Below, piece by piece: positions 1 through 6,345 of a stretch of DNA of 35,817 nucleotides. A model generated the notes under the pieces. The model was not told the DNA's origin. It saw only the letters and a program-made list of their open reading frames with translations, and searched no databases. This DNA comes from Puniceicoccaceae bacterium (GTDB lineage Bacteria > Verrucomicrobiota > Verrucomicrobiia > Opitutales > Coraliomargaritaceae). Made by a program: the position numbers and the translations under genes. Where the stretch lies: assembly GCA_003566795.1 (NCBI GenBank), contig PXBU01000110.1, positions 1-35,817 on the forward strand, read 5' to 3'. Every line of letters begins with the position of its first letter. Within the stretch, counting starts at the first letter, position 1.

Positions 1-78
1 GGCCGCGCCGTCATGAACTTCAGCGCCGACTTCCTCGCCGATCCCATCATCAGCCAGGAAGCCACCAACGTCTATTAA
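1..78 (+). CDS. C-terminal fragment of an unidentified protein
   Basis: The first 78 bases are open in frame 1 and end with TAA. They encode the last 25 residues of a protein that begins outside the window; the readable tail ends in SQEATNVY. Frame 2 stops within the first 15 bases. A strong hairpin begins four bases after the stop, which supports this being a real gene end. I do not recognise the family from so short a tail. Its position just before gnd does not identify it, because the terminator and the long gap argue against a shared operon. Confidence 0.6.
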   Translation, partial: GRAVMNFSADFLADPIISQEATNVY

Positions 79-82
79 GGAG

Positions 83-117
83 AAGGTTGTCCCCGCTGAC
101 CCAGCGGGGACAACCTT
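83..117 (+). terminator. Perfect 16-bp stem hairpin terminator
   Basis: Two 16-base arms (83-98 and 102-117) are exact reverse complements around a 3-base loop. The hairpin starts four bases after the stop of the upstream gene. The stem is GC-rich in the middle. Only a weak T-rich stretch follows, so it may act as a bidirectional or Rho-assisted terminator or as an mRNA 3' stabiliser. Confidence 0.75.
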
Positions 118-470
118 TGGATTTGCCATGGGATACTTCCCAATCAGATTCATCTTCCACCATCGGAAGCCACCCGTAGCAGTGGTGCTCGCGCCACCCG
201 CCCTTCGATAGATTCTGGGCCTTGGGTCATGTCAGCAAACTGGGGGCTGTTGACGACGAGCGGTTCATTCATTCGAGTATTGAGGAGTTGCCGGAAATCG
301 ATGTGACGGAAGGCCTGGGATCTTTGGTCTCGCTGGCACTGCAGCACAGTCGCAAAAGCCGACCGAAATGGGCGCGGGCAGAGCCAGTGGTAACCCGCAC
401 CGCAAATGCGCCACGTTTTTAATCTATCGGTTCGCGTATAACTGAGCCAAATCAAAGCCGGACCAGCTCT
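118..470. other. Intergenic stretch, no supported gene, one GTAG hairpin
   Basis: This is the first part of the roughly 490-base gap before gnd. Short reading frames occur on both strands, but none resembles a known protein or has a convincing start. At 176-198 a GTAG tetranucleotide is followed by a short GTGG...CCAC pairing, resembling a worn single copy of the REP type seen at 31384-31463. Nothing else is recognisable. Confidence 0.4.
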
Positions 471-497
471 ATTATATTTTGCCAGGCAAAATATAAT
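471..497. promoter_or_regulatory. Perfect 27-bp palindrome upstream of gnd, putative operator
   Basis: Arms 471-483 (ATTATATTTTGCC) and 485-497 are exact reverse complements around one central base, about 113 bases before the gnd start. The AT-rich flanks and GCC/GGC core look like a dimeric repressor or activator site. No T-tract follows, so it is unlikely to be a terminator. The regulator is unknown. Confidence 0.5.
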
Positions 498-522
498 CTC
501 ACGGATGCTGGTAAGGGGTGGT

Positions 523-534
523 GAAAATATTTTC
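523..534. promoter_or_regulatory. Second AT-rich palindrome in the gnd leader
   Basis: GAAAATATTTTC is a perfect 12-bp palindrome. Its centre is about 44-45 bp from the centre of the palindrome at 471-497, close to four helical turns. It lies in the likely promoter region of gnd. It could be a second binding site or simply AT-rich promoter DNA. Confidence 0.3.
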
Positions 535-610
535 TAAAAAATCTCTCGGACTCGGCGCTTGTCAGTTCGCTGAGCGGGGATTTAATGGCGCGTTTTAACC
601 CAATCAAAAT

Positions 611-2119
611 ATGTCTGAAGCAGCTGCATCTGAAATCGGCCTCATCGGCCTCGCCGTCATGGGCCAAAACCTGGCTTTGAATATCGCCGACCACGGCTTT
701 AAGATCTCGGTTTACAACCGCACGACCTCGAAAACGGAGGCTTTTGTCGCCGCGAATCCGGATACGCCGGGTGGGCTGATCGGCTGCGAAACCTTGGAAG
801 GCTTTGTGCAATCGCTCAAGCGCCCGCGCAAAGTCATCATTCTCGTCCAGGCTGGCTGGGCGACGGACAAAGTCATCGAGGGACTGCTGCCACTCTTGGA
901 AGAGGGCGATATCATCATCGACGGTGGTAACGCCAAGTGGGACGACACCATCCGCCGCGAAAAGGAACTCACCGCAAAGGGCCTCCGCTTCATCGGCTCG
1001 GGCGTCTCCGGGGGTGAGGAGGGCGCGCGCTTCGGTCCCTCATTGATGCCGGGTGGCACGCCTGAGGCGTGGAAATATCTGGAGCCGGTGTGGAAGGCGA
1101 TCGCCGCCAAGGTCGATCCCGAAACCGGCAAGCCGCTGGAGGGTGCCGCACCCGGTAAACCTGTCGAGGGCGGCTTCAGCTGCACGGCCTACATCGGACC
1201 GGACGGCGCCGGGCACTACGTCAAAATGGTGCACAACGGGATCGAATACGGCGACATGCAGATGATCTGCGAGGCCTATGATCTGATGCAAAATGTGCTG
1301 GGTCTGACCCCTGCCGAAATGGGTGATATCTTTGCAGAGTGGAATAAGGGTGAGTTGGACTCGTTCCTGATCGAAATCACTGCGGATATTCTCAAGCAGG
1401 CCGACCCGGTCACCGGTAAGCCCTTCGTCGACATTGTGCTGGATACCGCCGGCCAGAAAGGCACCGGCAAGTGGACCTCGGTCAACGCGCTCGACATGGG
1501 CACACCCGCGCCGACGGTGGCCGAGGCCGTCTTCGCCCGCTGCCTCTCCGCCGTAAAGGATGAGCGCGTCGCCGCCGAGAAAATCCTCCAGGGCCCGGAC
1601 GCCCCGGCGTTTACCGGTGACAAGTCCGAGATGGTCGAAGCCATTCGTGCGGCACTCTATGCCTCCAAGATCTGCTCCTATGCGCAGGGCTTCCAGCTCA
1701 TGGCCTACGCGCAAAAAGAATACGGCTGGTCACTCAACTTCGGTGAAATCGCGCAAATTTTCCGCGGCGGCTGCATCATCCGGGCTAAGTTCCTGCAAAA
1801 AATCACCGAGGCCTTTGAGCGGGATCCTGACCTGGCCAACTTGCTACTCGATCCCTACTTCAGCGATGCCATCCACCAAGCACAGAAGAGCTGGCGCAAG
1901 GTCGTGGCACTCGCCGTCGAGCACGGTGTCTCCATCCCCACCTTCAGCTCGGCTCTCTCTTACTACGACGGCTACCGCAGCTCGCGCCTCCCGCAGAATC
2001 TCCTGCAAGCCCAGCGTGACTACTTCGGTGCTCACACCTACGAGCGCACCGACCAGCCGCGCGGCCAGTTCTATCACATCGACTGGCCCAAGCCGGATCG
2101 ACCGCAATTGGAGATGTAG
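611..2119 (+). CDS. gnd: 6-phosphogluconate dehydrogenase, decarboxylating
   Basis: It catalyses the oxidative decarboxylation of 6-phosphogluconate to ribulose 5-phosphate with NADP+ in the cytoplasmic pentose phosphate pathway. The N-terminus has the Rossmann dinucleotide motif GLIGLAVMGQN (residues 10-20). The substrate loop GSGVSGGEEGA follows near residues 128-140, and the catalytic segment KMVHNGIEYGD starts at K205, with the active-site lysine and E212. At 502 residues it is longer than the usual 470-490. The extra 17 or so residues lie around 168-193, just before the conserved TAYIGPDGAGHYVK stretch, and are rich in Gly and Pro, suggesting a surface loop. ATG at 611 fits the family N-terminus, but there is no clear Shine-Dalgarno. 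The gene is preceded by two palindromes and looks independently regulated. Confidence 0.97.
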   Translation: MSEAAASEIGLIGLAVMGQNLALNIADHGFKISVYNRTTSKTEAFVAANPDTPGGLIGCETLEGFVQSLKRPRKVIILVQAGWATDKVIEGLLPLLEEGDIIIDGGNAKWDDTIRREKELTAKGLRFIGSGVSGGEEGARFGPSLMPGGTPEAWKYLEPVWKAIAAKVDPETGKPLEGAAPGKPVEGGFSCTAYIGPDGAGHYVKMVHNGIEYGDMQMICEAYDLMQNVLGLTPAEMGDIFAEWNKGELDSFLIEITADILKQADPVTGKPFVDIVLDTAGQKGTGKWTSVNALDMGTPAPTVAEAVFARCLSAVKDERVAAEKILQGPDAPAFTGDKSEMVEAIRAALYASKICSYAQGFQLMAYAQKEYGWSLNFGEIAQIFRGGCIIRAKFLQKITEAFERDPDLANLLLDPYFSDAIHQAQKSWRKVVALAVEHGVSIPTFSSALSYYDGYRSSRLPQNLLQAQRDYFGAHTYERTDQPRGQFYHIDWPKPDRPQLEM

Positions 2120-2142
2120 CTCTGCTGCGGTCCCACTGAATC

Positions 2143-2514
2143 ATGATTCCATACAGCAAACTGGAGTCTATGACGGAGACGGAGATCGCCCGTCTCACCC
2201 GCCAGCTGCCGGACGATGTCCGGCAGGCGCTGCGTGATGTGCCGGTGCACCTGCGTGCCAGACCCAGTCGGGAAATTGCGGAGGACCTTGGTGACGATCT
2301 GCTGGGCCTCTTTACCGGCGAGGCCCAGCACGAGCGCGGCGAGACGCTTCTCCCCGAGCCGCCGCAGATTCACCTTTATCTGGAAAATATCTGGCACTTT
2401 GCCGACCACCAAATCGACACTTATATGGAAGAGCTGCGCATCACCCTGCTGCATGAGCTCGGCCACTACCTCGGTTGGGACGAAGAGGATATGGAGCGCT
2501 ACGGCATCGCGTGA
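2143..2514 (+). CDS. Small zincin-like metallopeptidase (TTHA0227 type)
   Basis: This 123-residue protein has the zinc-binding HExxHxxG motif near its C-terminus (HELGHYLGWDEED, H104, E105, H108, G111), followed by acidic residues. The size and motif position match the small single-domain zincin family related to Thermus TTHA0227, whose substrates are mostly unknown. The N-terminal part contains LPDDVRQALRDVPV, a typical opening for the family. It has no signal peptide or membrane segment, so it is probably cytoplasmic. An alternative ATG at 2170 would give a start nearer the family norm. It follows gnd by 23 bases on the same strand and may be co-transcribed. It converges with the next gene, with only four bases between the stops. 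Confidence 0.8.
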   Translation: MIPYSKLESMTETEIARLTRQLPDDVRQALRDVPVHLRARPSREIAEDLGDDLLGLFTGEAQHERGETLLPEPPQIHLYLENIWHFADHQIDTYMEELRITLLHELGHYLGWDEEDMERYGIA

Positions 2515-2518
2515 AGCT

Positions 2519-3403
2519 TCAAACCACCGACTTCCCGAAATAAGCCAGGAGCCACATTTCCTTCCACAGCCGATAGCGGCCGTTGGAAGAAATTTTGCCC
2601 TCTTCCTCCTGTTGCGGGCGGGGCACCAGAAAGCCAGTCTGGGTATTCAACCGCTCCAGGATGCGTTGTTGCTCGTTAATATCCTCGAGGGGGCTGCTAT
2701 CGATCGCTGTCGGCTCGATCCCGCTTCGCGCGACCCGTTTCTGATGCAGGGCCAGCAGCCGCTTGAGCGAGCCGATGAGTGGTCTGCGTGAGAGTTCCCA
2801 ATTTTCGGGATAATAACCTCCGTAGGGCAAAAACTGATTATCGGTGATAATGCGGCGCCCGTCCTCGCCAAAGGTTTGCACCGTGTAGCAGGCGGACGAG
2901 CCACCATTGCGCTTGGGTAGAAAAAGTATCTGGATGCGAGTCAAGTGGTCTTCGCTTTCGTAGATCGAGGCCCGCAGAAAAGCATCCTCAAAAAGCTCCG
3001 CCTTGAGTGCCTCCGCACGCTTGAAGCCCTTCGACTTCAGCCAATCCTTAATTTGGATAAAGCGCTCATCTGCTGGCCACTCATCCCCATCCGTATTCTC
3101 GCGGAAGGCAGGGAACAGCGGCAGCTCACTCCGACTGAGTGCCTTAATGGCGAGCCAGTTGTAACCGGTCTCGATCACAAACCAAACCGCCAAGCCGGTA
3201 ACCAGATGCACCCAAGCTGGCCGAAAGGAGAGCGCGAATACCTCCAAGAAGAAGGCAAAAAGCGCCGCAAAGAGGAACCACCGCAGCCAACGGCTGAAAA
3301 CATGCAAAATCGGCAAGCTCATGCGCCCCGCCAGCAATGGCAGCAAAATGGAAAACACGGCCAGCCCCAGCAGCAAATATTCGATTTTAATTTCTGTTGG
3401 CAT
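2519..3403 (-). CDS. Hypothetical membrane-anchored protein
   Basis: I do not recognise the family. The N-terminal ~90 residues contain about three hydrophobic segments (for example YLLLGLAVFSILLPLL and WFLFAALFAFFLEVFAL). A hydrophilic domain of about 200 residues follows, mixed alpha/beta in appearance, with a stretch reading RIQILFLPKRNGGSSACYTV and a later FGEDGRRII. ATG at 3403 is preferred over an upstream TTG at 3439 because the resulting MPTEIKIEYLL leads directly into the first helix. It probably sits in the inner membrane with a cytoplasmic domain. A REPIN separates it from dnaN, so it may not share a transcript with dnaN. Confidence 0.65.
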   Translation of the reverse strand: MPTEIKIEYLLLGLAVFSILLPLLAGRMSLPILHVFSRWLRWFLFAALFAFFLEVFALSFRPAWVHLVTGLAVWFVIETGYNWLAIKALSRSELPLFPAFRENTDGDEWPADERFIQIKDWLKSKGFKRAEALKAELFEDAFLRASIYESEDHLTRIQILFLPKRNGGSSACYTVQTFGEDGRRIITDNQFLPYGGYYPENWELSRRPLIGSLKRLLALHQKRVARSGIEPTAIDSSPLEDINEQQRILERLNTQTGFLVPRPQQEEEGKISSNGRYRLWKEMWLLAYFGKSVV

Positions 3404-3491
3404 AATCACAACTATCAGTTGAGTCACTGGCTGGCGCAAGTGAGTTCCAAAGCAAGTGTTAGAGGATCAAGCTTTTCCATAAAATGTAATT

Positions 3492-3623
3492 CGTAGCGGA
3501 ACGGCGAAGCCGTTTGCTGGCGCCATCTACGCTGCGCATTCGTCGATGCCCATCGCGAGATCGGTTCGAAATGGGCTTGGTCGCCCTTAGCCTCGTGCGA
3601 CGCCAGGTTCCCCATTCCGCTAC
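3492..3623. repeat. REPIN, family A, long copy
   Basis: The left end reads GTAG, then C, then a hairpin GGAACGGC-GAA-GCCGTTT. The right end, read on the other strand, is GTAG, C, then GGAATGGG-GAA and, after an extra 32 or so bases in the loop, CCCATTTC. The two GTAG-headed hairpins face each other, as in a REPIN. The spacer shares GATCGG and CGAAATGGG blocks with the copy at 29452-29525. It lies downstream of dnaN, upstream of the membrane-protein gene. Confidence 0.75.
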
Positions 3624-3652
3624 AACGATTGAACAAATTATTTGATCCACCT

Positions 3653-4780
3653 CTAGTTCAGCCGCAGCGGCATGATGACGCAGATGAAATTATCCAGCGT
3701 CTTGAAGAGGCCGGGGCTGAGCTCATCCTTGAATTCGAAAAACACCTCGTCTTTGGTCAGGGCCTTGAGCGGCTCCATCAGAAACTGCGGATTGAAGGCG
3801 ACCTGCACCTCCGGGCCGTCGTAAGCGATCGCCATCGATTCGTGCGATTCACCGTATTCACTCGAAGAACCGGAAATTTCCAGCAGGTTTTTACTGACCT
3901 TGAGTTTAACCGAATTGTGCTTCTCGGAAACAACCAGCGCCGCCCGATGAACGCATTCAAGCATCAGTTCGCGCTCGATTTTTACGCGGTGCTCTGTTTC
4001 CTTTGGAATCACCTGACGGTAGTTCGGGTAGTTCCCTTCCACCACCTTCGAAACAAGATACAGGTGGTCCGTCAGGCCGGAATCACTGGAATCGTCAATC
4101 GCGATCTCAAAGGCTGCTTGCCGGTCATTGAAGGCGATTTTAACGCTCTCGCCCTTCCCCAAAAGTCGCTCAAGCTCAGCTACCGTCTTGGCCGGAAGGA
4201 TAAGACTGCCCGCATTGCCCTCGCTGATCGCAGTCTCCAATGCAGTCAGACCGAGGCGACGACCATCTGTGGCAACCAGTGTTAATTTTTCATCCGCAAA
4301 GTTGAAGTAAACCCCGTTGAGAATGTAGCGGTTTTCGTCCGTGGACTGAGCATAAGAAACGCTCTTGAGCATGCTGACGATCACTTCCTGCGATAGCTCA
4401 TAGACTTTTCGGTTTTCGAAGCTGGGGAGCGATGGAAACTCATCGGCAGCGATGCCCATGATTTTGAAGTGCGAGCCGCCTGAGGTAATTTTGGTCTGAG
4501 TGCCCTCGCCGGATTCGACATGGACATCCGCTTGCGGCAATTCACGCACGATGGTGGCGAGCTTGCGCACGGGCAGTGTGATGCTGCCGGATTCCGTGAC
4601 ATCGGCCTTGATCCGGCAGCGAATGCCGAGGTCGAGATTGGTGGTCGTCAGCGAAATGTGCCCCTCGCTCGCCTCGATCAAAACATTCCCGAGAATCGGC
4701 ATGGTCGAGCGGGAGGCCACGACGTTGAGAACCTGTTGGAGACCGTTGGTAAAGTAATCTTTGTTTATCTGAAATTTCAT
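3653..4780 (-). CDS. dnaN: DNA polymerase III subunit beta (sliding clamp)
   Basis: The ring-shaped clamp tethers DNA polymerase III and other partners to DNA. The 375-residue length is typical. The N-terminus MKFQINKDYFTNGLQQVLNV, the internal ATDGRRL block of the second domain (DGRRLGLTALE) and the C-terminal tail ICVIMPLRLN, which forms part of the clamp and partner pocket, all match the family. Three clamp domains of about 120 residues each can be followed. It is not beside dnaA, recF or gyrB here. Instead it lies downstream of pssA on the same strand with a gap of about 240 bases. No DnaA-box cluster is evident in that gap, so there is no sign that the origin is here. Confidence 0.97.
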   Translation of the reverse strand: MKFQINKDYFTNGLQQVLNVVASRSTMPILGNVLIEASEGHISLTTTNLDLGIRCRIKADVTESGSITLPVRKLATIVRELPQADVHVESGEGTQTKITSGGSHFKIMGIAADEFPSLPSFENRKVYELSQEVIVSMLKSVSYAQSTDENRYILNGVYFNFADEKLTLVATDGRRLGLTALETAISEGNAGSLILPAKTVAELERLLGKGESVKIAFNDRQAAFEIAIDDSSDSGLTDHLYLVSKVVEGNYPNYRQVIPKETEHRVKIERELMLECVHRAALVVSEKHNSVKLKVSKNLLEISGSSSEYGESHESMAIAYDGPEVQVAFNPQFLMEPLKALTKDEVFFEFKDELSPGLFKTLDNFICVIMPLRLN

Positions 4781-5021
4781 AGGGCTTTTGTCGGCTTTTT
4801 GCGACTTACTGGCAATGCTTATGTACTAGTTCCTTTTATCTATTTAAATCTCTTCTTCTTAATATGTGCTGTTGGTAGTGATAACAACGCATCAAATTAC
4901 TGTCGGCAAGCCATTTACGCCATAATTTTGTGGTGAAGAACGATGCGCGTGATTTGGTAATACGGTGAACAGGGTGAAGTAGTTTTTTCGGGTTAACAAT
5001 CTTTCCACACTTATTCGCAGC

Positions 5022-5870
5022 TTATTCGCCGGGAGTTGGTGTTGCGCGTGACAAGCGTTTGCGTGCCCGATAGACGCGGACGAAATAGCGCAGCGGACCA
5101 TAGCCGATGTAGGCCAGGAAAAGGAGTGCGAAGGCCAGCTCCTTCATCATGAAAACGATCCCCAGCCCAAAAATCAGATAGATGAAGGTGCGGAAACGGG
5201 TGCTGGTCTGCCAATCGATGTTTTTGAAACTGGGGTAGGGTATATTGCTGACCATGAGCACCGCGATAGCCAAAAGCAGCGGGGGCAGAAGGATCGCGAG
5301 TGCTTGCAGATCAAAACTATTGAGCACCAGCACCAGCGAAGCAATCATCCCGGCAGCCGCAGGGACCGGCAGGCCCAGAAAGTCTTTGGTGCCTTTCATC
5401 CGCTCAGCCGGGGGAAGCATCGGGTGGGTCAGCACATTAAAGCGAGCCAACCTGACTGCGGCACAGAGCAAGTAGACAAAGGCAATCAGCCACCCAATCT
5501 GCAGGAAAAAGGGATATTTCTCAGTTGGTGAGAGAATGAGAAATATCGTCATCAGTGCAGGTGCGACTCCAAAAGAAATAATGTCGGCAATAGAATCAAA
5601 CTCCTTACCAAAGAGCGATTCACGTCCACCGAGCCGTGCCAGCCGCCCATCCAAGGCGTCACAAATTACTGCCAGCAAAATAAACCAGACTGCTTGGGTA
5701 AAATATTCCGAGACGATAGCTGGATCCACGGCATTGTTGGCCTGAATGCAGCGCAGGATTGCGAGAAAACCAAAGAAAAGATTACCGGCAGTCAAACTGT
5801 TGGGTAGAAGGTAAATATGGCTGGCCTCGTCCGCGTCAGCATACTGGTGCCGGGAACTTTCTTCGTTCAT
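5022..5870 (-). CDS. pssA: CDP-diacylglycerol-serine O-phosphatidyltransferase
   Basis: It makes phosphatidylserine from CDP-diacylglycerol and L-serine in the inner membrane, the first committed step to phosphatidylethanolamine. The CDP-alcohol phosphotransferase signature is present: DALDGRLAR, then GKEFDSIAD, giving the DxxDGxxAR...GxxxDxxxD pattern of catalytic aspartates. The protein begins with a soluble acidic stretch, then YLLPNSLTAGNLFFGFLAI, and has about six to eight hydrophobic segments. I choose ATG at 5870 rather than 5888 because AAGGAG lies nine bases before it, an unusually clear ribosome site for this window. The RelE-like gene ends about 30 bases upstream and probably shares its transcript. 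Confidence 0.93.
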   Translation of the reverse strand: MNEESSRHQYADADEASHIYLLPNSLTAGNLFFGFLAILRCIQANNAVDPAIVSEYFTQAVWFILLAVICDALDGRLARLGGRESLFGKEFDSIADIISFGVAPALMTIFLILSPTEKYPFFLQIGWLIAFVYLLCAAVRLARFNVLTHPMLPPAERMKGTKDFLGLPVPAAAGMIASLVLVLNSFDLQALAILLPPLLLAIAVLMVSNIPYPSFKNIDWQTSTRFRTFIYLIFGLGIVFMMKELAFALLFLAYIGYGPLRYFVRVYRARKRLSRATPTPGE

Positions 5871-5902
5871 CTTTGCCTTCTCCTTCATAAAGTGCTGCGT
5901 TT

Positions 5903-6277
5903 TTATGACTCGTCTTTAGTCGTGTCTTTGCGACGTAACGATTCGAGGTATTTCCAAAACGAATCTTGCTGCTCCGCGATGAAGTCTTCCGAAACGGGAA
6001 GCTTGGATCGGAAAATAAAATCAGTGAGGGTATTCTTATGCAAAATGTAGTGCGCATACAGCGCATCACCGTCTTGTTCGAAATAAATGCGGAATTCACC
6101 CGCCCGCACCCGATAAAAGGTTTTCCCCCCCCGGTGAAACCGTCCCAGCTCTTCACCCGGGTGGTCGAGCTGCTGCTGGGTTAAGGTGCTGATCACTTCA
6201 ACCAGCATCATTTGAGAACGGGTGTCGAGCTGGTTGAGCTCGTGCATACTCTGCTCGCTGAAATTGACTTGGAACAT
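5903..6277 (-). CDS. RelE/ParE-fold protein without a paired antitoxin
   Basis: This 124-residue protein has the pattern of the RelE/ParE superfamily: an N-terminal helix pair (FSEQSMHELNQLDTRSQ), then beta strands with LGRFHRGGKTFYRVR and GEFRIYFEQDG, followed by the unusual block YILHKNTLTDFIFRSKL. No antitoxin-like gene lies beside it: upstream is the divergent ispH, and downstream at about 30 bases is pssA. It may therefore be a domesticated member with a housekeeping or RNA-binding role rather than a classical toxin. That is inference from context; the fold assignment rests on sequence pattern only. The ATG at 6277 gives a family-like start (MFQVNFSEQS). Confidence 0.7.
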   Translation of the reverse strand: MFQVNFSEQSMHELNQLDTRSQMMLVEVISTLTQQQLDHPGEELGRFHRGGKTFYRVRAGEFRIYFEQDGDALYAHYILHKNTLTDFIFRSKLPVSEDFIAEQQDSFWKYLESLRRKDTTKDES

Positions 6278-6345
6278 AAATAGATTCTGTGAATGGTGCA
6301 GAGTGATAATTTAGTCATAGATGTGCAACTTTAGAATACACCTTG

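Noticed and set aside
150..455. Minus-strand reading frame of 101 codons before gnd
   Set aside because: No family resemblance, no ribosome-binding site, and it overlaps a worn repeat; codon use looks like non-coding DNA.
4781..5021. Possible origin of replication with DnaA boxes beside dnaN
   Set aside because: The best candidates (near CTTTCCACA and TGTGGTGAA) match the 9-base box at only seven positions and do not cluster.
5903..6277. Classical toxin-antitoxin pair
   Set aside because: No small antitoxin-like gene is present on either side, so only the lone RelE/ParE-fold protein is reported.
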